From Lachnospiraceae bacterium (lineage in GTDB: Bacteria; Bacillota; Clostridia; Lachnospirales; Lachnospiraceae), in NCBI GenBank assembly GCA_028692975.1, contig JAQUWF010000002.1:45604-109603 (forward strand): a stretch of 64,000 nucleotides of DNA, given 5' to 3'. Within the stretch, counting starts at the first letter, position 1, and each line of letters opens with the position of its first letter. This document shows positions 33,918-42,568 of the stretch, in pieces. A program made the translations under genes and the position numbers. The notes beneath the pieces were generated by a model. It searched no databases. It was given only the letters and a program-made list of their open reading frames with translations, and was not told the DNA's origin.

Positions 33918-35258
33918 ATGATTAATAAAGTATTGATTGCCAACCGTGGTGAGATCGCAGTGCGCATCATCCGCGCCTGTCGGGAAATGGGTATCGAGAC
34001 CGTTGCCGTATATTCGGAAGCGGATCGGGATGCCCTGCACACCCAGCTGGCAGATGAAGCAATATGTATCGGGCCTGCAGAGTCGACCCAGAGTTATCTG
34101 AACATGGAACGCATCATCAGTGCCACCATCATTTCCGGTGCAGATGCCGTCCATCCGGGCTTTGGATTTTTGTCAGAGAATGCACAGTTTGTGCGACTCT
34201 GTGAGAAATGCAACATTACCTTTATCGGCCCAACAGCGGAAGTAATGGAGAAACTGGGCAACAAATCCGTAGCCAGAAATACCATGGTAGAAGCGGGCGT
34301 TCCGGTTATTCCAGGCAGCGCAGAGTCCATTTATGACGTGGAGACAGGTGCTCCTATCGCAGACCAGATCGGATATCCGGTCATTATCAAAGCGGCTCTT
34401 GGCGGCGGCGGCAAAGGGATGCGTGTGGCGGAGACTCCCGAAGAGTTCGCATCTGCATTCCAGATGGCACAGAAGGAAACCCAGATGGCATTCGGTGACA
34501 ACACCATGTACATCGAGCATTTCGTGCAGCACCCGCGCCACATCGAATTCCAGATCCTGGCGGACGAGCATGGACATGTGATCCATCTGGGTGAGCGTGA
34601 CTGTTCTATCCAGAGAAATCATCAGAAAATGGTGGAGGAATCACCAAGCATGGCACTTAGCGATGCACTGAGAAAGTCCATGGGCGAGGCAGCTGTAAAA
34701 GCAGCCAAGGCAGCCAATTATACCAATGCCGGAACCATCGAGTTCCTGCTGGAAAAGAACAATAATTATTATTTCATGGAAATGAATACCCGTATCCAGG
34801 TGGAGCATCCCGTAACCGAGTGGGTGACGGGCATCGACCTGATCAAAGAACAGATCCGTATTGCGGATGGCCAGGAATTGCGCCATACCCAGGAAGAGGT
34901 ACAGATCACCGGTCATGCCATCGAGTGTCGTATCAATGCGGAGAATCCGGCAAAGAATTTCCGCCCTTCACCGGGGACGATCACGGAGCTGTACATGCCG
35001 GGAGGCAAGGGCGTTCGTATTGATTCGGCTATCTACAGCGGCTATACGGTACCGCCTTACTATGATTCCATGCTGGCAAAGATCATCGTGTATGCCAGAA
35101 CCAGAAGCGAGGCCATCAAAAAGATGCGCAGTGTGCTGGGCGAGGTGATTATCGGCGGTATTGATACCAACATTGACTACCAGTATGAAATCATGAATCA
35201 TCCGGATTACATATCGGGAAATATCGATATTGAATTCATCGAGAAGATGCAGGGGTAA
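33918..35258 (+). CDS. accC: Biotin carboxylase subunit of acetyl-CoA carboxylase
   Basis: A 446-residue ATP-grasp enzyme that carboxylates the biotin on AccB. Motifs include KVLIANRGEIAVRIIRACRE, HPGFGFLSENAQF, ATP-binding KAALGGGGKGMRV, GERDCSIQRNHQKMVEESPS, and MEMNTRIQVEHPVTEWVTGI. Length is standard. It is followed by the accDA fusion after 4 bases. Confidence 0.96.
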   Translation: MINKVLIANRGEIAVRIIRACREMGIETVAVYSEADRDALHTQLADEAICIGPAESTQSYLNMERIISATIISGADAVHPGFGFLSENAQFVRLCEKCNITFIGPTAEVMEKLGNKSVARNTMVEAGVPVIPGSAESIYDVETGAPIADQIGYPVIIKAALGGGGKGMRVAETPEEFASAFQMAQKETQMAFGDNTMYIEHFVQHPRHIEFQILADEHGHVIHLGERDCSIQRNHQKMVEESPSMALSDALRKSMGEAAVKAAKAANYTNAGTIEFLLEKNNNYYFMEMNTRIQVEHPVTEWVTGIDLIKEQIRIADGQELRHTQEEVQITGHAIECRINAENPAKNFRPSPGTITELYMPGGKGVRIDSAIYSGYTVPPYYDSMLAKIIVYARTRSEAIKKMRSVLGEVIIGGIDTNIDYQYEIMNHPDYISGNIDIEFIEKMQG

Positions 35259-35262
35259 ATAA

Positions 35263-36993
35263 ATGGAATTAAGAAATCGTTTTAAAAAGGTTGTAAATAG
35301 AAGCAAAACAGAGACTGTGAATACGGAGGTGCCTACGGGCTTACTGCGCAAATGCAACAAATGTAAGGCAGCCATCCTCACGGAGGAAGTCAAGGCGAAC
35401 TACTATACCTGTCCCAAATGCGGCGGATATTTCCGTATGCATGCATACCGCCGGATCGAGATGATCACGGAGCATGGCAGCTTCCACTGCTGGGATATGG
35501 GACTTACCACTCACAATCCCCTGGAGTATAAGGGGTACGAGGAAAAGGTGAAAATGCTTCAGGAAAAGACCGGTCTGGACGAGGCTGTGATCACAGGATC
35601 TGCCCTGATCGGGGAACAGAAGGTGGCACTTGCCGTTATGGATGGCCGTTTTATGATGGCCAGCATGGGCGAGGTGGTAGGTGAGAAGATTACCAGGGCC
35701 ATCGAGCGCGCCACTACAGAAAAGCTGCCGCTGATTATCTTCTGCTGCTCCGGCGGTGCCCGTATGCAGGAGGGCATCGTTTCCCTTATGCAGATGGCAA
35801 AGACCAGCGCGGCATTAAAACGCCACAGCGATGCGGGGCAGCTCTATATTTCGGTTCTCACAGAGCCCACCACAGGCGGCGTGACCGCAAGCTTCGGCAT
35901 GCTGGGTGATATTATCCTGGCAGAGCCAAAGGCTTTGATCGGCTTTGCGGGACCGCGCGTCATCGAGCAGACCATCGGACAGAAGCTGCCCAAAGGGTTC
36001 CAGAGAGCAGAGTATCTGCTGGAGCATGGCTTTGTGGATGCTATCGTGGAACGAAAAGACATGAAGGCAACACTTGCGCATATTCTGCAGCTGCATGTAA
36101 AACAGGCAGAGGAAAACGCTCAGAATAAGAATGTGATGTCTGAGACAGAAAACAGTGACACGGACAGTGAGACAGGGGATATGGACACATCCATAAACAG
36201 TGATCTGACAGCCTGGGAGCGGGTGGAGAAATCCCGCAGAAATGACCGTCCCGTGGCAGAAGATTATATAGAAGCCATGTTCCCGGACTTCATGGAATTC
36301 CATGGGGACCGCTATGCCAAGGACGATACCGCCATCATCGGCGGTGTGGCAACCTTTCACGGGATGCCGGTAACGGTAATCGCACAGGCAAAGGGACGCA
36401 ATACCAAAGAAAATATTGCACATAATTTCGCTATGCCGTCTCCGGACGGATACCGCAAGGCACTGCGCCTTATGAAACAGGCGGAGAAGTTCGACCGTCC
36501 GGTGCTTTGTTTCGTGGATACGCCAGGTGCGTTCTGCGGACTGGAAGCGGAAGAGCGTGGACAGGGCGAGGCGATTGCCCGCAATATTTATGAAATGTCA
36601 GGACTTCGTGTGCCCGTTCTTTCTATTTTTATAGGGGAGGGCGGCAGCGGCGGAGCGTTGGCTATGGCTACGGCAGATGAGGTGTGGATGCTGGAGAATT
36701 CTATTTATTCCATCCTCTCACCGGAGGGCTATGCCACGATCCTGTGGAAAGACAGCAAGCGTGCAAAAGAGGCGGCAAAAGTCATGAAGCTTACGGCAAA
36801 GGATCTGAAGGAGGCAGGGGTCGTGGAAGAAATCATTCCGGAACCTGCGACCTATATTAAGGAGACCTTGCAGGAAGTAACGGACTGCCTGGATACAAAA
36901 ATAACAGCATATCTGGAACGATATGCCAATATGAATAAGGAAGAACTGGTGGAGAAGCGTTATAGCCGGTTCCGTGGAGTAGGTAAATGGTAA
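35263..36993 (+). CDS. accDA: Fused carboxyltransferase beta-alpha of acetyl-CoA carboxylase
   Basis: A 576-residue single chain. Residues about 1-285 are AccD, with the zinc ribbon CNKCKAAI...CPKCGG near the start and FCCSGGARMQEGIVSLMQMA, ASFGMLGDIILAEPKALIGF. A polar acidic linker (about 285-315, ENSDTDSETGDMDTS) joins it to AccA (about 315-576), with DRPVAEDYIEAMFPDFMEFH, GDRYAKDDTAIIGGVATFHG and IGEGGSGGALAMATADEVWM. The two chains are separate in E. coli and Bacillus. The stop overlaps the next gene by 7 bases. Confidence 0.93.
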   Translation: MELRNRFKKVVNRSKTETVNTEVPTGLLRKCNKCKAAILTEEVKANYYTCPKCGGYFRMHAYRRIEMITEHGSFHCWDMGLTTHNPLEYKGYEEKVKMLQEKTGLDEAVITGSALIGEQKVALAVMDGRFMMASMGEVVGEKITRAIERATTEKLPLIIFCCSGGARMQEGIVSLMQMAKTSAALKRHSDAGQLYISVLTEPTTGGVTASFGMLGDIILAEPKALIGFAGPRVIEQTIGQKLPKGFQRAEYLLEHGFVDAIVERKDMKATLAHILQLHVKQAEENAQNKNVMSETENSDTDSETGDMDTSINSDLTAWERVEKSRRNDRPVAEDYIEAMFPDFMEFHGDRYAKDDTAIIGGVATFHGMPVTVIAQAKGRNTKENIAHNFAMPSPDGYRKALRLMKQAEKFDRPVLCFVDTPGAFCGLEAEERGQGEAIARNIYEMSGLRVPVLSIFIGEGGSGGALAMATADEVWMLENSIYSILSPEGYATILWKDSKRAKEAAKVMKLTAKDLKEAGVVEEIIPEPATYIKETLQEVTDCLDTKITAYLERYANMNKEELVEKRYSRFRGVGKW

Positions 36994-38063
36994 AATACGA
37001 ACCATTGCATATAGGCAATAAAATAGCAGCAGTTCCCCTTATACAGGGCGGCATGGGCGTAGGCATAAGCCTCGGCGGCTTGGCGGGTGCTGTGGCAAAA
37101 GAGGGCGGCGTTGGGATTATCTCCTCCGCCCAGATCGGATTCAAAAATCCGTTATTTGATAAAAATGTACTGCAGGCCAATCTGGAAGGCATGGAGCAGG
37201 AATACAACAAAGCTCGCGCCATAGCACCGGAGGGCGTCATCGGATTTAATATCATGGTGGCACTGCAGCATTACGATGACTATGTGAAAAAGGCAGTGGA
37301 GCTGGGCGCGGATATTATTATTTCCGGCGCGGGACTGCCCATCGAACTTCCGCAGTATGCGAAAGAAAGTGACACCTGCCTGGCACCTATCGTTTCCACA
37401 GAGAAGTCCGCAAGGGTTCTTCTGAAAATGTGGGACCGGAAACACAAGCGCATGCCGGATCTTCTGGTCATCGAAGGACCACTGGCGGGCGGTCATCTGG
37501 GCTTCCACCGGGAGCAGTTAGACCAGTTCGCAGGGGATGCCTACGAGGCAGAGATCCGGAAAATCATGGATATTGTGCGGGAGTATGGTATAAAATATAA
37601 CAAAGAGATACCTGTAGTGCTGGCGGGCGGCATAGATGATCACGAAAAAGTGGCACATGCCATGAGTCTTGGGGTCCAGGGTGTGCAGGTTGCTACCCGC
37701 TTCGTGACCACAGTGGAATGTGATGCGGATGAGCGTTACAAGCAGTCCTACATTCAGGCAAAGCAGGAAGATATCATTATCGTCAAGAGTCCGGTAGGTA
37801 TGCCGGGTCGGGCCATACGCAACACCTTCATGAAAAAGGTGGAGGAAGAAGGCCGCATTCCCGTAAAGACCTGTCATCAGTGTCTGGTAAAATGCGACCG
37901 TGCCGCCATTCCTTACTGTATCACCGATGCCATGATCAACGCAGCACTGGGGAATCTGGACAAGGCGTTGTTGTTCTGCGGAGCCAATGCCTACAAGGCA
38001 GAGCGTATTGAGACGGTAAAAGAAGTGATGGATTCGCTTATGAAAGACGGGTCCGCATGTTAG
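36987..38063 (+). CDS. FabK-like nitronate monooxygenase/enoyl reductase
   Basis: A 358-residue FMN-barrel protein related to FabK and nitronate monooxygenases: AVPLIQGGMGVGISLGGLAG, GFNIMVALQHYDDYVKKAVE, EGPLAGGHLGFHREQLDQFA, and VLAGGIDDHEKVAHAMSLGV. The C-terminus has a cysteine group, KTCHQCLVKCDRAAIPYCIT, not found in FabK at 29086. It is embedded in the fab operon and overlaps accDA, so a role in lipid metabolism is likely, perhaps as a second enoyl reductase with different chain preference. Annotation pipelines usually call it nitronate monooxygenase; neither activity is shown by sequence alone. Confidence 0.8.
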   Translation: MVKYEPLHIGNKIAAVPLIQGGMGVGISLGGLAGAVAKEGGVGIISSAQIGFKNPLFDKNVLQANLEGMEQEYNKARAIAPEGVIGFNIMVALQHYDDYVKKAVELGADIIISGAGLPIELPQYAKESDTCLAPIVSTEKSARVLLKMWDRKHKRMPDLLVIEGPLAGGHLGFHREQLDQFAGDAYEAEIRKIMDIVREYGIKYNKEIPVVLAGGIDDHEKVAHAMSLGVQGVQVATRFVTTVECDADERYKQSYIQAKQEDIIIVKSPVGMPGRAIRNTFMKKVEEEGRIPVKTCHQCLVKCDRAAIPYCITDAMINAALGNLDKALLFCGANAYKAERIETVKEVMDSLMKDGSAC

Positions 38064-38101
38064 CAGAAAACTTGAATATCTGCAGTACAAAGGAGATAAG
38101 T

Positions 38102-38557
38102 ATGTCAGACGACTTTGCAACGATTAATGAATGGCTGGTGCATCTGATCAATGAGATCTGGGAATTGGAGACAAAAGCCATCATTACCGATGAATTCAAA
38201 GATATCAGTAATAATGATATGCATGTGATCGAGGCCATCGGCCTGGGTAACGGAAACAATATGTCTACCATTGCGAAAAAACTGAATATTACCGTGGGTT
38301 CCCTGACCACGGCTATGAATTCGCTGGTGCGCAAAGAGTACGCGACACGCCGCCGGGGAGAGGATGACCGCCGGGTAGTATTCATCTGCCTTACCGAAAA
38401 GGGGAGACAGGCATACCGCCATCATGAAGATTTCCACCGTCTGCTGACGGAGGGCGTCATGAAGCAGTTGAATGAGGAAGAAATGCCAGTTCTGATCCGT
38501 GCCCTGGAAGGTCTTACCGAATTTTTCCATACGTACAGCGAGCAGAATCAAAAGTAA
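38102..38557 (+). CDS. fabT: FabT-like MarR-family regulator of the fab operon
   Basis: A 151-residue MarR protein: winged helix at about residues 30-100 (DMHVIEAIGLGNGNNMSTIA, KKLNITVGSLTTAMNSLVRK, EYATRRRGEDDRRVVFICLT). FabT in streptococci represses fab genes when bound to acyl-ACP. The support here is position at the end of the fab operon and the TTTGA-N3-TCAAA site over the fab promoter. In streptococci fabT is near the start of the cluster; here it is last. The ATG at 38102 has AAAGGAGATAAGT upstream, unlike the earlier in-frame ATG at 38057. Confidence 0.85.
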   Translation: MSDDFATINEWLVHLINEIWELETKAIITDEFKDISNNDMHVIEAIGLGNGNNMSTIAKKLNITVGSLTTAMNSLVRKEYATRRRGEDDRRVVFICLTEKGRQAYRHHEDFHRLLTEGVMKQLNEEEMPVLIRALEGLTEFFHTYSEQNQK

Positions 38558-38608
38558 AAAATTCTTCATGGACTTCCTTAAGGTTTCATTAATTCTTCGT
38601 AAAAATAC

Positions 38609-38636
38609 TTGCCAATTTGAAAAAATGTATTATAAT
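38609..38636 (+). promoter_or_regulatory. Promoter of the PAP2 gene
   Basis: TTGCCA (38609-38614), 16 bases and a perfect TATAAT (38631-38636), about 50 bases before the start codon. Confidence 0.7.
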
Positions 38637-38688
38637 AGGCAAAGAAGAGGGGTAAAGAAGCAGTTAATAAATCAGGTGGAGAATAATT

Positions 38689-39378
38689 TTGAGAGAAAAA
38701 TGGAAGAACTTTAATCAGGGAAAATTTAAATATTGGTGGACCGTACTGTACTTTCCGCTGTATCTTATGGCTTTCGCTTATCTGGAGGCCAGGGGAAGCG
38801 GATACGAATACAGCGCGACCATGCTGATCGACTATAAGATACCTTTTGTGGAATGGTTCATTTTCCCATACCTTATGTGGTTTCCATACATAGCGGTGGC
38901 GTTTATCCTGTTTTTCTTTAAGGATAAAGAGGAATTCCTCAAACTGATCAGGTTTCTATATGTGGGAATGTCGGCGTTTATCGTTACCAGCTTCATTTTC
39001 CCAAATGGACTAAATCTGAGACCATATGTACTGGAGGATCACAATATCGCTACCTGGCTGGTGGCGAAACTGTACGCCTGTGATACGGCGACGAATGTAT
39101 TCCCAAGTATCCATGTATATAATTCTATAGCGGTGGCCGTGGCATTCTGCAAGAGCCGCCGGGTGGTGACCAGAAATTATGTGAAGGTGGGAAGCGTTGT
39201 CCTGAGCACGGCGATCGTTTTGTCCACCATGTTCCTGAAACAGCATTCCGTGGTAGATGTGGCAGGTGCCTTTATCCTGGCAGTACCCGTATATCATGCT
39301 GTATATGGCGTGGCTTCCGGTGAGCATTTCGAGATGTTCAACCACAGAAAGAAAAAATGGAGCAGTGCAAATACATAA
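38689..39378 (+). CDS. PAP2-family membrane phosphatase
   Basis: A 229-residue membrane protein with about six helices. The PAP2 signature is present in part: ATNVFPSIHVYNSIAVAVAF, with PSxH, and STMFLKQHSVVDVAGAFILA, with the catalytic HxxxD. The first lipid-phosphatase motif (KxxxxxxRP) is not obvious, as in the inositol phosphorylceramide synthase/PAP2_3-like branch. It may dephosphorylate or transfer lipid phosphate head groups. The start is TTG at 38689 with GGTGGAG upstream. A terminator follows. Confidence 0.8.
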   Translation: MREKWKNFNQGKFKYWWTVLYFPLYLMAFAYLEARGSGYEYSATMLIDYKIPFVEWFIFPYLMWFPYIAVAFILFFFKDKEEFLKLIRFLYVGMSAFIVTSFIFPNGLNLRPYVLEDHNIATWLVAKLYACDTATNVFPSIHVYNSIAVAVAFCKSRRVVTRNYVKVGSVVLSTAIVLSTMFLKQHSVVDVAGAFILAVPVYHAVYGVASGEHFEMFNHRKKKWSSANT

Positions 39379-39408
39379 AGAGATCCCCGCAAAAGGGAAA
39401 CAAGGGAG

Positions 39409-39454
39409 CTGCACACTGGCTGATTTTTCATCAGCTGGTGTGGCAGTTTTTTTT
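39409..39454 (+). terminator. Terminator after the PAP2 gene
   Basis: CTGCACACTGGCTGA (39409-39423) pairs with TCAGCTGGTGTGGCAG (39431-39446) with small bulges, followed by eight T. Confidence 0.85.
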
Positions 39455-39565
39455 GCATACCCATGAATAATTATGCGAAAATATTGCCTTGCATAGTAAA
39501 ATAGTGTATACTCAAAAAAGAAATTTCATGCAAAAAAAACAAAAAAAGTAGAACGAGGACGAACT

Positions 39566-41422
39566 ATGAGGAAAAGAAGTGAGTGGAAAAAGAGCGCCAA
39601 ACATGTCCTGAAAGGGCATTATGCGCTATTGGTGTTGATCTGTGTGGTTGTTTCCCTGCTGGGCAGCGGGGTGGACAATTCAACAAACTTCCTTACGACA
39701 AGTATCACACCGGAAACAGAGACAGGCGGCACGGTGGATGAGAGTGGTACGACCACGTCTCTGTCGCTGGATTCCAGCCAGGTTATCCGGGAAGCTTTAT
39801 ATGGCAATATGGATGAGAGCAAGGCCAATGCTGAGGCATTGAAAGAGGCGGCACAGGAGAAATCCCAGGATCCGAATGCCTCCAAAGTATTGGGACGCAC
39901 TCGCGGTGTGCTGGCTGGTGCTGTAAACGCAGTCACATCGGGATCCGTATATATTACCATACTTTCTGCCATTAATTCAGTCAGCCATTCCCACAACATC
40001 GCCATGATGATTTTTATCATATGCAGTTGTATTTTGATGGTGCTGGTATGGATGTTCTTTTCAAATATCCTGGTTGTCTTAGAAAACAGGGTTTTTCTGG
40101 AAAGCCGTATTTATAAAAAAATACCGCCGTCCAAACTGCTTTTCCTGGTTAAAGTAAAAAAGTGGACACAGGTAGCCTGGGATATGCTGGTGATGATCAT
40201 TTTCCAGTCTTTGTGGACGCTGACTATCGTAGGCGGTGTGATCAAGAGTTATTCCTATGCCATGGTTCCCTATATTCTGGCGGAAAATCCGTCTCTGAAG
40301 GCGAGGGAAGCCATCAATCTTTCCCGAAAACTCATGAATGGACATAAATGGGAGTGTTTCGTGCTGGATGTAACGTTCGTGGGGTGGAATATTCTGGGTG
40401 TGGTTACCCTTGGTATTTCTAACCTGTTTTTCGCAAAACCATACAAGACGGCTGTCTACGCAGAATATTACCATGATCTGCGCCAGCAGGGGATTGAAAA
40501 TCGTATCGCAGGTTTTGAAGGTCTTAATGATACATACTTGTATGAGAAGGCTTCAGAGGAACTGCTGCGTGAGAAATATCAGGATGTATATGACTTGATG
40601 CAGGAGGAACAGGTTCCTGTTGAGAAGAGAAAAGGTATCATGGGATTTATCGCCAATGTATTTGGCGTGGTTATTTTTAATGACGCTATGGAACAGGCTT
40701 ATGAGAAGGAACAGGTCGATGAGTTGAAGATCCGGTCCTTCAAGTCCTACATAGATGGTTCCAGCTATCCAAGCAGACTCTTTACGGTTCCGGAAAAGGA
40801 AAAACGGAAGAAGGCAGAGACCTCCCATTACCTGCGCCATTATTCTGTGTGGTCGCTGATTCTGTTGTTTTTCACCTTTGCATTGATCGGATGGCTCTGG
40901 GAAGTCAGCCTGCATCTGGTATCGGATGGTGTATTTGTAAACAGAGGCGTGCTCCACGGCCCGTGGCTTCCTATATACGGAACCGGCGGTATACTGATCC
41001 TGGTAGCATTGAACAAATTCCGTAAATATCCGCTGGTAGAGTTTATTGCAGCGATTATTGTCTGCGGATGCGTGGAATATTTCACAGCATATTATCTGGA
41101 GATAGCCCACGATGGAAAGAAATGGTGGGATTACAGCGGTTACTTCCTGAATCTGGACGGACGTATCTGCGCGGAGGGCTTGCTGGTATTCGGTGTGGGC
41201 GGCATGGCTATCGTTTATGTGCTGGCACCGTTTCTGGACAATTTTTATAAAAAGATCAAACTGCAGATCATCATCCCGCTTTCTGTGGCGTTGTTGCTGA
41301 TCTTCACAGTGGATCAGATATATTCCAAGAAACACCCCAATATGGGAGCAGGCATCACAGATTATGCTTCCATATCCGTACAACCGGATGCAGGGGCGCT
41401 TACCATGGAGCAGATACTATAA
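39566..41422 (+). CDS. DUF975-CmpB-type fused membrane protein
   Basis: A 618-residue protein with two membrane parts. Residues about 1-310 match DUF975 (WKKSAKHVLKGHYALLVLIC at the start, MVPYILAENPSLKAREAINL, SRKLMNGHKWECFVLDVTFV) with a polar extracellular insert at 40-130. Residues about 425-600 match the 'putative ABC transporter type IV' family PF06541 (LIGWLWEVSLHLVSDGVFVN, RGVLHGPWLPIYGTGGILIL, AHDGKKWWDYSGYFLNLDGR). No ATPase domain is present, so the transporter name is doubtful. Both families usually occur alone; the function is unknown. Confidence 0.75.
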   Translation: MRKRSEWKKSAKHVLKGHYALLVLICVVVSLLGSGVDNSTNFLTTSITPETETGGTVDESGTTTSLSLDSSQVIREALYGNMDESKANAEALKEAAQEKSQDPNASKVLGRTRGVLAGAVNAVTSGSVYITILSAINSVSHSHNIAMMIFIICSCILMVLVWMFFSNILVVLENRVFLESRIYKKIPPSKLLFLVKVKKWTQVAWDMLVMIIFQSLWTLTIVGGVIKSYSYAMVPYILAENPSLKAREAINLSRKLMNGHKWECFVLDVTFVGWNILGVVTLGISNLFFAKPYKTAVYAEYYHDLRQQGIENRIAGFEGLNDTYLYEKASEELLREKYQDVYDLMQEEQVPVEKRKGIMGFIANVFGVVIFNDAMEQAYEKEQVDELKIRSFKSYIDGSSYPSRLFTVPEKEKRKKAETSHYLRHYSVWSLILLFFTFALIGWLWEVSLHLVSDGVFVNRGVLHGPWLPIYGTGGILILVALNKFRKYPLVEFIAAIIVCGCVEYFTAYYLEIAHDGKKWWDYSGYFLNLDGRICAEGLLVFGVGGMAIVYVLAPFLDNFYKKIKLQIIIPLSVALLLIFTVDQIYSKKHPNMGAGITDYASISVQPDAGALTMEQIL

Positions 41423-41499
41423 AGAAAGAAGTAAAAGCTTCGAGGCAGGCAGTTAGTAACTTAGAAACCAGACAAAGAAAATTTTAGGAGGAAATTAGT

Positions 41500-41820
41500 A
41501 TGGGTGATGTAGGAGCATTTGATGTTATTGCGATTATTTTAGTGGTTGAAGGAGTTTTGAATTTGCTTGGGTTTATGTTTCCGTATTCGGCTTCTATGAC
41601 GGGGAAATACACACCGGAGTCCATGAAAAGATGGATCCGTCCCACGGGATTCTCTTCTATCTTATTGGGAGTAGGATGTGAACTGTTAGACCTGGGATTC
41701 TGGTCCAGTGCGGCATCAACTTATCCGGGATGGTTTGCACCGCTGGGTATTGGACTTATTGTGGTAGGTGTTATATTATCCCTTATTTTCATCAAGGTCT
41801 TTTTGAGAAAAATAAAATAA
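41500..41820 (+). CDS. Small membrane protein
   Basis: A 106-residue protein with three hydrophobic stretches (IAIILVVEGVLNLLGFMF, GFSSILLGVGCELLDLGFW, GIGLIVVGVILSLIFIKVFL). No family is recognised. AGGAGG precedes the ATG. It lies 20 bases before the ABC ATPase gene and could be cotranscribed with the exporter. Confidence 0.7.
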   Translation: MGDVGAFDVIAIILVVEGVLNLLGFMFPYSASMTGKYTPESMKRWIRPTGFSSILLGVGCELLDLGFWSSAASTYPGWFAPLGIGLIVVGVILSLIFIKVFLRKIK

Positions 41821-41839
41821 TAGCAGAGCAGGAGCGTAC

Positions 41840-42568
41840 ATGATAGAATTAAATAACCTGACAAAATCATATGCAGGCGGCCAGAAAAAAGCCGTGGATA
41901 ATCTTTCATGGACCATCAATGACGGTGAGATTGCTGGATTTATCGGACCAAATGGTGCCGGTAAATCCACCACCATCAAAATGATGACCGGTCTTGTTTC
42001 GCCGGACAGCGGCAGTGTTGCATTAAACGGGTTCGATATTACGAAGGATGCACTGCGGGCAAAACAGCAGTTTGCCTATGTGTCGGATACCCCGGACAAT
42101 TTCCTGCGGCTGAAAGTGATTGAATATTTGAATTTTATTGCTGATATTTATCAAGTATCAGAAGAAGACCGCAACAGCCGGATCACGGATATGGCGGAAA
42201 AGTTTGATCTCATGGAGGTACTGGAACGCCCCATTATGGAGTTTTCCCATGGTATGCGCCAGAAGGTCATGATCATGGGGGCCCTGGTACATAACCCTTC
42301 TATCTGGATTCTGGATGAACCCATGGTGGGCCTTGATCCCAACGCGGCATTTACCCTAAAGGAACTCATGCGGGAACATGCGGCAGCAGGGAATTCAGTA
42401 CTTTTTTCTACCCATGTATTAGAGGTGGCAGAAAAACTTTGTGACCATATCGGTCTGATTGTATCCGGCCAGATGGTGTTTAAAGGGACTATGGAAGAAC
42501 TGAAGGGCCGCTACCCGGAGGGAACATCTCTGGAGACGATATTCATGGAGATTACGAAAAATGCATAG
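41840..42568 (+). CDS. ABC transporter ATP-binding protein
   Basis: A 242-residue ATPase with Walker A GPNGAGKST, signature FSHGMRQKV, Walker B IWILDEPMVGLDP and switch His in LFSTHVLEVA. The sequence class (TGLVSPDSGSVALNGFDITK) is that of ABC-2 type exporters. The signature reads FSHGM in place of LSGGQ, a frequent variant. Its stop overlaps the permease start by 8 bases. Confidence 0.93.
   Translation: MIELNNLTKSYAGGQKKAVDNLSWTINDGEIAGFIGPNGAGKSTTIKMMTGLVSPDSGSVALNGFDITKDALRAKQQFAYVSDTPDNFLRLKVIEYLNFIADIYQVSEEDRNSRITDMAEKFDLMEVLERPIMEFSHGMRQKVMIMGALVHNPSIWILDEPMVGLDPNAAFTLKELMREHAAAGNSVLFSTHVLEVAEKLCDHIGLIVSGQMVFKGTMEELKGRYPEGTSLETIFMEITKNA

Noticed and set aside
38574..38600. A terminator directly after fabT
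   Set aside because: ATTCTTC repeats appear but do not form an inverted pair with a T-tract.
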